Origin: Clostridia bacterium
GTDB taxonomy: Bacteria; Bacillota; Clostridia; Saccharofermentanales; Saccharofermentanaceae
Assembly: GCA_024403735.1 (NCBI GenBank)
Contig: JAKSRG010000003.1
Span: 1-64,000 of the forward strand
Length of the DNA stretch: 64,000 bases
Direction of reading: 5' to 3'
Shown: positions 18,027-27,404 of the stretch, one piece after another
Layout: the number at the start of each line of letters is the position of its first letter
Numbering within the stretch: the first letter of the stretch is position 1
Translations under genes and position numbers: made by a program
The notes under the pieces: model-generated
Seen by the model: the letters and a program-made list of their open reading frames with translations, nothing else
Database searches by the model: none
What the model was told of the DNA's origin: nothing

Positions 18027-20018
18027 TTAAATCTTATTTGTCTCATCAACATCAGGCTTCTTCTCATCGGCCTTCTCTTCACTAGACTTTTCTTCAGACT
18101 TACTAGCTTCAACAGCTTCATTAACCTTCTCTGTTGAATACTTTTCCTTCATCTCAGCTTCTCTCTGATGAATAGCAGTTAAGTCACCACCATTAAGGAA
18201 AATTTCTTCAAACTCAGGATTATCAACCTTATTAACTTCGAGAAGTCTCTGTGCAAGACCTTCTACAACATCTCTCTTCTCAGTGAGAATTCTAAGAGCA
18301 TCCTGATAACAACCATCAATAATCTTCTGAATCTCTTCATCGATTGCAGCTGCTGTAGCATCTGAATATGGCTGAACCTGACCATATGAAGCACCAATGA
18401 ATACTTCGTTGCTATCATCACCGAATACCATATTCTTGAACTTCTCTGACAAACCAAAACGCTTAATCATATTAGTTGCAAGCTGATTAGCATGCTGGAG
18501 GTCTGATGAAGCACCAGTACTGATATCATCAAGGAATATCTCTTCTGCTGCTCTACCACCAAGAGACATACGGATCTTATCAAGGATCATCTTCTTAGTA
18601 TAGAAATCATTCTCTTCGATTGGCTTATATGCTGTGAAACCACCAGCACGACCAGCAGGAATGATTGTTACACGGTCAACCTTCTCTGTCTCTGATGTAG
18701 CACGGAGAACAACTGCGTGACCTGCCTCGTGATAAGCAGTAAGCTTACGTGACTTATCTGAAGGCTTCTTAGACTTCTTCTCAGGTCCCATCATTACACG
18801 GTATGTAGCGTCTGAAACTTCAAGTGGAGTAATCTCCTTCTTATTTCTTCTAGCTGCGATAAGAGCTGCTTCATTAAGAAGGTTAGCAAGATCAGCACCT
18901 GTAAATCCGATTGTATTCTGAGCAACCTCCTTAAGATCAACATCCTTAGAAAGTGGCTTACCAGCTGCATGAACCTTAAGAATAGCTTCACGCTCGTTAA
19001 GGTCTGGTTCAGAAACAACAATCTTACGGTCAAATCGACCTGGTCTTAAAAGAGCTGAGTCAAGAACGTCTGCTCTGTTAGTAGCTGCCATTACGATTAC
19101 ATTAGTGTTTGTATCAAAACCGTCCATCTCAACAAGGATCTGGTTAAGTGTCTGCTCACGCTCATCGTGACCACCACCAAGACCACTACCTCTCTTACGA
19201 CCTACGGCATCAATCTCATCGATAAAGATAAGTGCAGGAGCAGCCTTCTTAGCATCTGCGAACAAGCTTCTTACACGAGAAGCACCTACACCAACGAACA
19301 TCTCTACGAAGTCTGAACCTGACATGTAGAAGAATGGAACGCCTGCTTCACCAGCTACAGCCTTAGCAAGAAGTGTCTTACCTGTACCAGGAGCACCAGA
19401 AAGGATTACACCCTTAGGGATCTTAGCACCCATCTTACGGTACTTTTCTGGGTTCTTAAGGAAGTCAACCATCTCTGAGAGTTCTTCTTTCTCTTCAGCT
19501 GAACCAGCAACATCCTTAAATCTTACCTTCATCTTGCTTGGTGATACGAGCTTCGCCTTGTTCTGACCAAAGCTGAATACGCCCTTATCTCCACCCTGTC
19601 TTGTCATCATTGCGAATACAAGAATAACTGAAGCAATCACTGCGATTGTAAGAACGATGTTTGAGATAAGTGTCCAATCAAATGGCTCTTCGTACTTATA
19701 GCTATCAATCTTACCTTCCTGCTTAGCTAACTCAAGGTGCTCAATTACTTCATCTACACCCTCGTAAGGAATGCTAACAGTAACTGAAGACTCTACGTTG
19801 TCCTTAGTATATTCGATAGTTGCAGAAGTACCACGAATTGTAATATCTGATACATCGTACTCTTCTGACTCGATATATGAGTAAACGTACTCGATCTTCT
19901 CATTCTTATTTCGATTACCAAAGATACTTGCGAACAATACGCAAAGTACAACAATGAGAATCAAATAGAAAAAGAGACCCGACAAATGTGGGCGCTTACC
20001 ATTATTGTTATCGCTCAT
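18027..20018 (-). CDS. ftsH: ATP-dependent zinc metalloprotease FtsH
   Basis: The 663-residue membrane-bound AAA+ protease degrades misfolded membrane proteins and regulators. The first membrane segment is at about 14-33 and the second at 116-138, with the extracytoplasmic loop between. The AAA domain has Walker A GAPGTGKT (208-215), Walker B FIDEIDA (265-271) and the arginine finger in RPGRFDR. The protease domain carries HEAGH (430-434) with zinc-binding histidines. A lysine/glutamate-rich tail ends the protein. The ATG shares one base with the hpt stop (TAATG), and AGGAGG lies inside the hpt 3' end. The tilS-hpt-ftsH order is conserved in Firmicutes. Confidence 0.98.
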   Translation of the reverse strand: MSDNNNGKRPHLSGLFFYLILIVVLCVLFASIFGNRNKNEKIEYVYSYIESEEYDVSDITIRGTSATIEYTKDNVESSVTVSIPYEGVDEVIEHLELAKQEGKIDSYKYEEPFDWTLISNIVLTIAVIASVILVFAMMTRQGGDKGVFSFGQNKAKLVSPSKMKVRFKDVAGSAEEKEELSEMVDFLKNPEKYRKMGAKIPKGVILSGAPGTGKTLLAKAVAGEAGVPFFYMSGSDFVEMFVGVGASRVRSLFADAKKAAPALIFIDEIDAVGRKRGSGLGGGHDEREQTLNQILVEMDGFDTNTNVIVMAATNRADVLDSALLRPGRFDRKIVVSEPDLNEREAILKVHAAGKPLSKDVDLKEVAQNTIGFTGADLANLLNEAALIAARRNKKEITPLEVSDATYRVMMGPEKKSKKPSDKSRKLTAYHEAGHAVVLRATSETEKVDRVTIIPAGRAGGFTAYKPIEENDFYTKKMILDKIRMSLGGRAAEEIFLDDISTGASSDLQHANQLATNMIKRFGLSEKFKNMVFGDDSNEVFIGASYGQVQPYSDATAAAIDEEIQKIIDGCYQDALRILTEKRDVVEGLAQRLLEVNKVDNPEFEEIFLNGGDLTAIHQREAEMKEKYSTEKVNEAVEASKSEEKSSEEKADEKKPDVDETNKI

Positions 20019-20554
20019 TAATTACCTCCTACCATAGACACGACACATACATCTTTAAGATTTCTATACTCTCCGTCGTAGTCTAGACCATAACCTACAA
20101 TAAACTTATCTGGAATTACTATTCCAGCGTAATCAGCTTCGATTGTATTTGTACGACGTGTAGGCTTATCGAACGCTGTACAAATCTTAAGTGACTTAGG
20201 ATTTCTCTTAAGAAGCATCTCCTTAAGGCACTTAAGTGTATATCCTGTATCAATAATATCCTCAACAATAAGAACATTCTTGCCTGTAATATCAAAGCTC
20301 AAATCCTTCTTAATTGTAAGAACACCAGTCGAAGTCTGTCCCTGGTAACTTGATACTTGCATAAAATCAACTATAACTGGCATTGTAAGATGTCTTACCA
20401 AATCAGCTGTAAACACATAGCTGCCTGTAAGAATACCAACAACGATTAACTCTTCATCACCAAAATCCTTATTAATCAAAGAAGCAGTATGCTCTACCAT
20501 TGCCTTGATTTCCTTTTCAGAAACAAGGATCTCTGAAACATCAACATTATCCAT
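20018..20554 (-). CDS. hpt: Hypoxanthine phosphoribosyltransferase
   Basis: This purine-salvage enzyme converts hypoxanthine or guanine plus PRPP to IMP or GMP. It has 178 residues from ATG 20554, supported by GGAGG seven bases upstream; the frame is open ten codons further but lacks a site there. The PRPP loop VLIVEDIIDTGYTL is intact, as are the N-terminal GILTGSYVF and the C-terminal FIVGYGLDYDG motifs. The start lies inside the 3' end of tilS (8-bp overlap) and the stop overlaps ftsH by one base, so all three are translated as a coupled unit. Confidence 0.96.
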   Translation of the reverse strand: MDNVDVSEILVSEKEIKAMVEHTASLINKDFGDEELIVVGILTGSYVFTADLVRHLTMPVIVDFMQVSSYQGQTSTGVLTIKKDLSFDITGKNVLIVEDIIDTGYTLKCLKEMLLKRNPKSLKICTAFDKPTRRTNTIEADYAGIVIPDKFIVGYGLDYDGEYRNLKDVCVVSMVGGN

Positions 20555-22043
20555 TGCAATCCTCCGAAAGATCAATTCGTACACATAGATACTTTATTGG
20601 TCGCTTAACACCTTCTAGAGTTTCAAAAAACTTACCCATGGACACTTCATCAACAAACCCCTTTGAATGTCCAATTCCCGGTATCCACAAAACTTCTTCA
20701 CCAACATACACGCCAGCAACTCTGTCTCTAATACCAAGTGGTAATTTCTTATCCATAAGAAGACGTCCTATCTTCTTATGTGATGACGAACCAGCCTTCC
20801 CAAATTGTAAGTCGTTATCGACCTGCCCGAAAACAAGTTCTTCGCCATCAGAATCCTCAAAAATCGGATAAAACCACGAATTAGAATTATATACTAAATC
20901 GTTACAATTCTCAACGATTTGCACTGATAATACACGCTTCAAATGAGGTAAAAGTGAATGTTTTTCACTCATTTCATATAATCCGAAAGATATGTCTTTT
21001 TCGCAGAATACAAAACCCTTATTAGCGAATAATCTCATGCCTACTTCATCGAAGTCATCTTTACTACAAAATCCGCCTCGGCCATCTATTACATATGCCA
21101 ATCTATTGAATGGTAAATCAATGGTGCTTCCTGAAGATTTAGTGCTGGAAAACAAATCGATTATGTTATCAACATGTGTCCTCTCGAGATCAATCAAATC
21201 ACCAAAAGTTTCTAACCAAAGCATCCTGATAACTCGAGACATAATAGATTTATGCGTCTTAGACAATGCATCAACATCAATAGTCTTAGTATCTACTTCA
21301 GTAATCTCGGAATAGACTTTTTCACTTTCTTGAGATAAATAATCTGCATCATCTGAAATTAGTTCATAAGTACTAAATAACGCATCAGAAGCATTCTTAT
21401 TAGATACAGAATTAATCATTGGGATAATGCTATTACGCCACTTATTACGAGTACAATCTAATTCAAAATTAGTATCATCAACCCTATAGTCTTGATTAAT
21501 CTCTTTAAGATAATCAATCAGTTCACTCTTAGTAACACATAAAAGTGGACGAATAACTGTAGCTGTCTTAGGCTTAGGCGTAATCAAGCCCTCAATTCCA
21601 CTTCCCCTAAACAAGTTCATCAGCATAGTCTCTGCAACATCATCTTTGTGATGAGCTAGACACACTACAGATTTATCGAGATAATCATCACCGAATAGTT
21701 CCCTTTGATAATCTTCAAAAGCTCGATATCTTAATATTCTTCCTGTATCTTCTAGAGAACGCTTAAGATATTCTGCTTCCCTCTTAACATCAAATCCATA
21801 TACCTTACAAGGAATATTCAATTTATCGCACAGTTCTACTACGAACTGTTCATCAAGATTAGCATCTTGACCTCTTAATCCATGATTAACGTGAACAACA
21901 TAAATATCACTATCTGTAATCTCTCTTAGAATTCTAAGGAGAGCAACAGAATCACTGCCACCTGAACATCCTACAATCAAGGATTTTCCAGTAAACAGTG
22001 AATTCTTACGAGCAAACTCAGAAATAGTGGAAATAATGCTCAT
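20547..22043 (-). CDS. tilS: tRNA(Ile)-lysidine synthase
   Basis: The enzyme modifies C34 of tRNA-Ile(CAU) to lysidine, changing its decoding from AUG to AUA. It has 498 residues from ATG 22043, which overlaps the dnaB stop as ATGA and has GGGGAGAA upstream. The N-type ATP pyrophosphatase loop is SGGSDS (27-32). HVNHGLRGQDA and AHHKDDVAETMLMN are the next conserved motifs, followed by the GIEGL and RPLL segments. The C-terminal region is long and matches full-length TilS with its appended domains. It is part of the dnaB-tilS-hpt-ftsH operon. Confidence 0.96.
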   Translation of the reverse strand: MSIISTISEFARKNSLFTGKSLIVGCSGGSDSVALLRILREITDSDIYVVHVNHGLRGQDANLDEQFVVELCDKLNIPCKVYGFDVKREAEYLKRSLEDTGRILRYRAFEDYQRELFGDDYLDKSVVCLAHHKDDVAETMLMNLFRGSGIEGLITPKPKTATVIRPLLCVTKSELIDYLKEINQDYRVDDTNFELDCTRNKWRNSIIPMINSVSNKNASDALFSTYELISDDADYLSQESEKVYSEITEVDTKTIDVDALSKTHKSIMSRVIRMLWLETFGDLIDLERTHVDNIIDLFSSTKSSGSTIDLPFNRLAYVIDGRGGFCSKDDFDEVGMRLFANKGFVFCEKDISFGLYEMSEKHSLLPHLKRVLSVQIVENCNDLVYNSNSWFYPIFEDSDGEELVFGQVDNDLQFGKAGSSSHKKIGRLLMDKKLPLGIRDRVAGVYVGEEVLWIPGIGHSKGFVDEVSMGKFFETLEGVKRPIKYLCVRIDLSEDCNG

Positions 22044-23707
22044 TCTTCTCCCCAACCATCAGGCATTTCAGATGCGAAACCGCCATCACCAAAATCATCA
22101 AAACCATCATCTGTGTTCTCTGGTTCTGGCTCTTCATAAGAATCAACAGGAGCATAAGGAGCCGCCTCACCCGCTGGCTCATAGCCTTCTGGAGCAGGAC
22201 CACCAGCATCAGGAGCGGCAGGTGCATCAGGTGTCTTCTCAACACCGTTATCATCAAACTTATAATCAGCTGCTGCGCCACCAGGAGTAGTAGTTCTAGC
22301 ATATGGTGATACCTGTGCCTGTTCAGAAGGATCAGCATTCTTATCCTCCTCATAGAACAATGTTCTAGCACCACACCACTTGAGCTTTACGATACCTGGC
22401 TCACCATGTCTATTCTTAGCGATATGAATCTTAGCATCCTGAATAGGATTAGAGCGCTTATCCTTATCGTAATAGTCATCTCTATCAATGAAGATAACGC
22501 TATCGGCATCCTGCTCAATAGCACCAGAATCACGAAGATCTGAGAGCATAGGTGTATGGTCATCACGCTTCTCAGCACCTCTGGCGAGCTGTGAGAGTGC
22601 AATAACAGGTACATCTAGTTCCTTAGCAAGGATCTTAAGGCTTCGTGAAATATCTGTAATCTCATTATTTCTACTATAGTTAGATCCTCTATTTCCAGGC
22701 ATACTCATGAGCTGGAGATAGTCGACAATTACAAGGCCCAACTTGCCTTCAGCCTTAAGGCTCTTACAAGAAGAGAGCATAGTAATAGGATTAACTGAAG
22801 AATTATCATCAATATAAATTGGATACTGTGAAATATCCTGACAAGCTTTCGCTACTTCAAAAAGCTCAGCCTCAGAGATGTTAGCATTCTGGAGCTTCTT
22901 AGATGAAGTAGTTGTTCTACCAGAAATAATACGGTTAGCTACCTCGGCCTTGGACATTTCCAAAGAGAAGATATCAACCGGTACGTTATAGAACTGTGCA
23001 ACATTTGTCGCAATATTAATAACGAAAGATGTTTTACCCATACCAGGACGAGCAGCAATAATATTGAGTGTACCTGGTCTGAGACCTCCAAGAAGATGAT
23101 CTAGATAACTAAATCCAGTCTTAACAATCTTTCCTGTATACTTACCAGACTTAATCTGAGTAATCTCATGGATATTACGCTTAATGATTGACGCAAGAGC
23201 CTCAAAGCCGATACCTTCTTCAGCTTCACGCATAGCAGATAGCTTCTCAATACCGATATCAATAAGATCATTAACATCGCCTTGACCGCCTTTACCCTTC
23301 TTGGATAATTCATCCAATGTCATGATAAAAAGTCTGAGCTTACTCTTGCTAGCGATAATCTTGATGTACTCTTCTACGTTAGAAGCTACAGCATAAGAAT
23401 CTACAAGAGTAGGTACGAAAGAATATCCACCAACCTTCTCGAGCAATCCCTTGCGCTTCAAATAATCATTAACCGTATATGGGTCAATGGTCATCGAATT
23501 CAAGTACAAATCTGAGACTGCCTCGAAAACAATCTGGTTACGTCTATCATAGAAATCCTTGGAAGAAATAGTACTCTTAAGAATTACATTAAGAGTATCC
23601 TTGTTTTTAATGCAGAGAGTCAAAAGTGCCTTCTCACTGTCTAAATCGTAAGGCAACACTTCTGTTGGTTCTTCTAATAAATTGTCAATAATCTCGCGCT
23701 CTGACAC
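22040..23707 (-). CDS. dnaB: Replicative DNA helicase DnaB with acidic tail
   Basis: The hexameric helicase unwinds DNA at the replication fork. The best start is GTG 23707, with GGAAGG seven bases upstream; an ATG ten codons earlier overlaps the rplI stop region and lacks a site. That gives 555 residues. The N-terminal primase-binding domain covers about 20-135 and the RecA-like domain starts near 185, with Walker A ARPGMGKTS (219-227) and the VIVDYLQLM Walker B. After the helicase domain (about 453) comes a roughly 100-residue tail rich in Pro, Ala, Glu, Asp and Gly, ending in Asp/Gly/Trp/Glu residues. Such a tail is not part of standard DnaB. Confidence 0.95.
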   Translation of the reverse strand: MSEREIIDNLLEEPTEVLPYDLDSEKALLTLCIKNKDTLNVILKSTISSKDFYDRRNQIVFEAVSDLYLNSMTIDPYTVNDYLKRKGLLEKVGGYSFVPTLVDSYAVASNVEEYIKIIASKSKLRLFIMTLDELSKKGKGGQGDVNDLIDIGIEKLSAMREAEEGIGFEALASIIKRNIHEITQIKSGKYTGKIVKTGFSYLDHLLGGLRPGTLNIIAARPGMGKTSFVINIATNVAQFYNVPVDIFSLEMSKAEVANRIISGRTTTSSKKLQNANISEAELFEVAKACQDISQYPIYIDDNSSVNPITMLSSCKSLKAEGKLGLVIVDYLQLMSMPGNRGSNYSRNNEITDISRSLKILAKELDVPVIALSQLARGAEKRDDHTPMLSDLRDSGAIEQDADSVIFIDRDDYYDKDKRSNPIQDAKIHIAKNRHGEPGIVKLKWCGARTLFYEEDKNADPSEQAQVSPYARTTTPGGAAADYKFDDNGVEKTPDAPAAPDAGGPAPEGYEPAGEAAPYAPVDSYEEPEPENTDDGFDDFGDGGFASEMPDGWGEE

Positions 23708-23726
23708 AAAATCACCTTCCAATAAA

Positions 23727-24170
23727 TCACTCTGCAACTACTTCTAAGCCAATCTCACAAGAAACTTCTGTATGAAGCTTAACCTTAACTTCATATGAAC
23801 CAACACTCTTAATCTGTGTCTTGAGTGTAATATTCTTTTTATCAATGCTAAAACCAGCCTTCTTGAGAACCTCAGCTACATCCATAGAAGTAACTGCACC
23901 GTAAAGTCTTCCGCCCTCACCAGTCTTAACCTTATATGTGAACTTCTGTCCATCGAGCTTAGCCTTTGTCTCCTTAGCAGCTTCGAGTTCACGTCTAGCA
24001 TGCTCAGCCTGAGCACCCTTCTTCATCTTTACATCATTGAGGTTAGCAGCATTTGATTCACGAGCGAGCTTCTGCTTGAGCAAGAAGTTTCTGCCGTATC
24101 CATCATTTACTTCAACAACATCATTAACCTTACCTAAACCCTTTACATCCTTGAGAAGAATAACCTTCAT
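23727..24170 (-). CDS. rplI: 50S ribosomal protein L9
   Basis: The protein has 147 residues from ATG 24170, for which GGGGGT is seven bases upstream; an ATG two codons earlier overlaps that spacing. [14 protein letters not shown] is the diagnostic N-terminus with the rRNA-binding GYGRNFLL loop; a charged helix links it to the C-terminal domain. The stop lies just before the dnaB GTG start. The rpsR-rplI interval contains a terminator, so rplI-dnaB may start from a weak AT-rich promoter in the 24171-24222 region (TTGTTT, 16 bp, TATATA). Confidence 0.96.
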   Translation of the reverse strand: MKVILLKDVKGLGKVNDVVEVNDGYGRNFLLKQKLARESNAANLNDVKMKKGAQAEHARRELEAAKETKAKLDGQKFTYKVKTGEGGRLYGAVTSMDVAEVLKKAGFSIDKKNITLKTQIKSVGSYEVKVKLHTEVSCEIGLEVVAE

Positions 24171-24222
24171 ATTCATACCCCCTAAAGCTATATATAATCA
24201 TATTTTTTATAAACAAAAATAA

Positions 24223-24247
24223 AGGGCACCCTCAAAAAAGGTGCCCT
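24223..24247 (-). terminator. Terminator of rpsF-ssb-rpsR
   Basis: On the minus strand, GGGCACC pairs with GGTGCCC around TTTTTTGAG and is followed by TTTATTTTTG. It separates rpsR from rplI. Confidence 0.87.
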
Positions 24248-24286
24248 ATAATTATACACTATAATTGGCTCTTTTTCCAACGCAAA

Positions 24287-24556
24287 TTAGTCTGCGATAA
24301 ATGGAAGAAGTGCAACGTGACGTGCGCGCTTGATAGCTGTTGTAAGCTCACGCTGGTGCTTAGCGCATGTGCCTGTCATTCTCTTAGGAAGGATCTTGCC
24401 ACGCTCAGAAACGAACTTACGAAGCTTTGCAGCATCCTTGTAATCGATAACTTCAACCTTCTCAGCACAGAAAGCACATGTCTTTCTACGAGAACGTCTC
24501 TGTCTCATACCGCCGTTAAACTCACGACCTGTCTTAGGTGCTCTGTTATCAGCCAT
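24287..24556 (-). CDS. rpsR: 30S ribosomal protein S18
   Basis: The 89-residue platform protein pairs with S6. The [19 protein letters not shown] core with two cysteines, and [18 protein letters not shown], are the family signature. AAGGAGAC lies eight bases before the ATG. It is the third gene of rpsF-ssb-rpsR, the classic order. Confidence 0.97.
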   Translation of the reverse strand: MADNRAPKTGREFNGGMRQRRSRRKTCAFCAEKVEVIDYKDAAKLRKFVSERGKILPKRMTGTCAKHQRELTTAIKRARHVALLPFIAD

Positions 24557-24577
24557 AATCTAGTCTCCTTTATAAAA

Positions 24578-25069
24578 TCAAACCTCGAATGGCAAATCAA
24601 TGTTGTCATCCGGTGAATCGAAGATTGAGGAATCCATTGATGGTGCAACTGCTGTTGTAGGAGCAACTGGAGCTGTAGGAGCTACAGGTGCCTGCTGAAC
24701 AACTGGAGCCTGCTGAGGTACATACTGCTGAGCTGGAGCGCCAGCATTTGAGCTAGCTGATTCACAGAACTCTACTTCATCTACCACTACTTCAGTAACG
24801 TAACGCTTCTGGCCCTGATTGTCATCGTATGAACGTGACTGCAATGAGCCAACTACGGCAATCTTGCTTCCCTTACGGAAATAAGAACCGATAAATGATG
24901 CTGTCTGTCTCCATGCTACGCAGTTAATAAAATCTGCCTGCTTGTTGCCGTTAGCATCCTTAAACTTACGATCTACTGCGATTGTGAAATTACACAATGC
25001 TGTCTGGTTAGATGTACTCTTAACCTCTGGATCCTTTGTTAATCTTCCCATTAAAATTACTTTGTTCAT
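24578..25069 (-). CDS. ssb: Single-stranded DNA-binding protein
   Basis: The 163-residue protein coats single-stranded DNA in replication and repair. The OB fold is at residues 1-108 (MNKVILMGRLTKDPEV, FINCVAWRQTASFIG). A low-complexity Gln/Pro/Ala linker follows at about 110-145. The acidic tip DDNIDLPFEV recruits partner proteins; it differs from the usual DDDIPF by ending in LPFEV. It lies between rpsF and rpsR, and GGAGGTTTTAA precedes the ATG. Confidence 0.97.
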   Translation of the reverse strand: MNKVILMGRLTKDPEVKSTSNQTALCNFTIAVDRKFKDANGNKQADFINCVAWRQTASFIGSYFRKGSKIAVVGSLQSRSYDDNQGQKRYVTEVVVDEVEFCESASSNAGAPAQQYVPQQAPVVQQAPVAPTAPVAPTTAVAPSMDSSIFDSPDDNIDLPFEV

Positions 25070-25090
25070 TTAAAACCTCCGTGTCTACGA

Positions 25091-25378
25091 TTACTCGCCT
25101 ACACGAACTACAAGGTAACGCATAACATTCTCAGTAATCTTAAGCTTACGCTCGATTTCCTTTGGGAATGTTGACTCTGCTGAGAAATTGAACTGAAGGT
25201 AGTAACCTTCCTTCTGGTCGTCAATCTCGTATGCAAGCTTCTTGTTGCCGAGAACGTCCATAGTATCAATTGTTGCGCCTTCCTCAACCTTTGCCTTAAC
25301 GTTCTCTACAAGAGCGTTCAAAGCTTCTTCGCCGATGCTAGGATTGAGTACAACCATCATCTCATACTTGTTAGCCAT
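25091..25378 (-). CDS. rpsF: 30S ribosomal protein S6
   Basis: The protein has 95 residues from ATG 25378, preceded by AGGAGGTG. The frame is open upstream through the leader, but that part overlaps the regulatory RNA and is not coding. The KYEMMVVLNPSIGEEAL start and NKKLAYEIDDQKEGYYLQFNF core are typical. S6 forms a heterodimer with S18 and probably represses its own operon through the leader hairpin. Confidence 0.97.
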   Translation of the reverse strand: MANKYEMMVVLNPSIGEEALNALVENVKAKVEEGATIDTMDVLGNKKLAYEIDDQKEGYYLQFNFSAESTFPKEIERKLKITENVMRYLVVRVGE

Positions 25379-25395
25379 GATATTCACCTCCTCTT

Positions 25396-25440
25396 GGACT
25401 ATACGGCCCGACAATTCCTGTCGAGCAAGGATAACTGTCC
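25396..25440 (-). ncRNA. Candidate S6:S18-binding leader element of rpsF
   Basis: On the minus strand, an outer GGAC/GTCC stem encloses a CGACA-GGAAT-TGTCG hairpin. The strand returning to the outer stem carries the unpaired GGCCG containing CCG. This layout matches the published S6:S18-binding mRNA motif, in which a CCG beside a hairpin is recognised. It would mediate feedback repression of rpsF-ssb-rpsR. Confidence 0.6.
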
Positions 25441-25457
25441 TATTGACAGCGTTAGTT

Positions 25458-25487
25458 AGATTAACATAGCAAAAACAATTTAGTCAA
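25458..25487 (-). promoter_or_regulatory. Promoter of rpsF-ssb-rpsR
   Basis: On the minus strand, TTGACT (25482-25487) and TAATCT (25458-25463) are separated by 18 bp. It lies immediately upstream of the candidate S6:S18 leader element. Confidence 0.65.
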
Positions 25488-25637
25488 GCACAAATCCAAT
25501 AAAAACTGATAAAAGTTATATCGTCCTATGTGTTCGCATAAATCCAAAAATTTCTTACGAGTATATTTTATACCCTAATTAAATGATTTGGAATGAATGT
25601 TTTCGCAAATGAGACTCTAAAAAACTCAAAATAATTA

Positions 25638-27380
25638 TTAAGCTCGCTCTGCTCCAATATCCTTAATGATATATGGGAACAGTATTCTAAGCCATGCTTC
25701 GAGCGCCTTAATTGTCTGCTGGCAAGTAGCATAATTCTCGCCTTCTGGATCAGGAATAGCAAGTGAGATAACACGTCCCTTATCATCCTTAATGAGCATA
25801 CCCTTGGATGCCAAATATCCAGACAAAGAATAAACTCTGCTATTGAGATCAGGGAATGAATCGCATAACTCATCAGTCTGCTCATCTCTCATTGTGAGGA
25901 TAATATCATTCTGATCATAAAGCGATGCACATGCACGCTGAGTTCTATGATGAGCGATTGAAATACCTTCTTCTTCCATAGCCTTCAAAATATTTCTATC
26001 TGCTTTCTCACCATCGATTGCATAAAGACCAGCTGACTCGCAGTAGATCTCAACTTCTGTTTTGCGGTCATCTTCGAGGCAGTATGGACCCTGCTCTCTA
26101 AGGAGCTTAGTGAAAATACCTTCAGCAGCTGCACTAAGAGTTCTGTTGTTTTTGCAGACGAACAAAACTGAAGCTGTGTAGATACTTTCAAAATTATGGA
26201 GTGTTTTCGAGCGGGTCGCCCTAGACTCATATGTAACTTCTTCGCCACTCTTACATGCAGCCTTGTTAAGTCTATTCATATACGCCTGCGCTATACCTTC
26301 ACCTGTAAAGCCAGCTGCTAAGATTACATCTACTTCCTGAATGTCGAGTGTTCGTAAACCATCGAAAAGATAGTGTGATGCCATGTCAGCATCTTTAGCT
26401 TCGCCATATGTGAAGAAGTGAACGTGAGATAAAAGGACTTCATCCTTAAGAAGATGGAATAACTCCTTTACCTCATCACCGCAGAACAAACCAATTCTGG
26501 CACTAGGATTAGCGCCCATAATCTCCTTACAAGTCAAGATATATGGCTTAGCAATCTCGAACTTAATCTTCTTAAGGCTTTCCTCAGCCTCTTCTCCTTC
26601 GAGCCCTTCGTTAACATCGAACACCTCTGGAAGATTAATAATTCTAACCTCCGAAGCAGGAGCATAATGACGATACTTCATACCTGGAGCTTTAGGTGTC
26701 TCAGCGTCCTCAGCAGCGAACTTGTTAGTAGCATTAATTCCACATACTTCTTCAATCTGCTCCTTAGTAATCGCACCTGGTCTCAAAACTACAGGCACAT
26801 CAGAAGTTGCATCAACAACTGTAGACTCAAGACCGTAATCACTATCACCGCCATCAACGATAGCATATATATACTTATTCATATCACCATAGACATGAGC
26901 TGCTTTAGTTGGTGATGGACTGCCAGAGATATTAGCTGAAGGAGCTGCTACTGGACAATCACACAAAGCCAAGAACTCATTAGCTACTCTATGGACAGGC
27001 ATTCTGATACCTACACTGTTAAGACCAGCTGTTACATTAGAAGGTATCTTATCTGACTTAGGCATAATGATAGTGATAGGACCAGGCATAAATGCATTGA
27101 TGAGTTTCTGAGCAAGCGGAGTTACCTCAGATACTAAGTCCTTAATCTGATCCTTATTACTAATATGAACAATAAGTGGATTATCACTAGGTCTTCCCTT
27201 AGCTTCAAAAATCTTATCTACAGCTGCACTATCTAGGGCATTAGCACCGAGGCCATATACTGTCTCTGTTGGAAAACCTACCACTTCACCTTCACGGAGG
27301 TGACGAGCTGCATCAGCCATGGCTTCTTTATCATTAGAAGAAACAACTATTGTTGATTCGTACTTCTCAATTCTTTCCAT
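25638..27380 (-). CDS. Threonylcarbamoyl-AMP synthase (Sua5) fused to low-molecular-weight phosphatase-like domain
   Basis: The 580-residue protein is two enzymes in one chain. Residues 15-215 are the YrdC/TsaC domain, which makes threonylcarbamoyl-AMP for tRNA t6A37: FPTETVYGLGANA, KGRPSDNPLIVHI, APSANISGSPSPT. Residues 232-375 are the Sua5 C-terminal domain, introduced by PGMKYRHYAP. Residues 404-575 are a low-molecular-weight phosphatase/arginine phosphatase fold: VLFVCKNNRTLSAAAE (405-420), the AGLYAI segment, HHRTQRA and the IPDPEG acid loop (Asp544). The expected C-x5-R-S loop reads C409-KNNRT-L415-S416, so the invariant arginine is leucine. In B. subtilis the separate genes ywlC and ywlE are near each other and near prfA; here prfA is directly upstream. 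Confidence 0.93.
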   Translation of the reverse strand: MERIEKYESTIVVSSNDKEAMADAARHLREGEVVGFPTETVYGLGANALDSAAVDKIFEAKGRPSDNPLIVHISNKDQIKDLVSEVTPLAQKLINAFMPGPITIIMPKSDKIPSNVTAGLNSVGIRMPVHRVANEFLALCDCPVAAPSANISGSPSPTKAAHVYGDMNKYIYAIVDGGDSDYGLESTVVDATSDVPVVLRPGAITKEQIEEVCGINATNKFAAEDAETPKAPGMKYRHYAPASEVRIINLPEVFDVNEGLEGEEAEESLKKIKFEIAKPYILTCKEIMGANPSARIGLFCGDEVKELFHLLKDEVLLSHVHFFTYGEAKDADMASHYLFDGLRTLDIQEVDVILAAGFTGEGIAQAYMNRLNKAACKSGEEVTYESRATRSKTLHNFESIYTASVLFVCKNNRTLSAAAEGIFTKLLREQGPYCLEDDRKTEVEIYCESAGLYAIDGEKADRNILKAMEEEGISIAHHRTQRACASLYDQNDIILTMRDEQTDELCDSFPDLNSRVYSLSGYLASKGMLIKDDKGRVISLAIPDPEGENYATCQQTIKALEAWLRILFPYIIKDIGAERA

Positions 27381-27404
27381 TATTTTATCCTCATATATAT
27401 GTAA

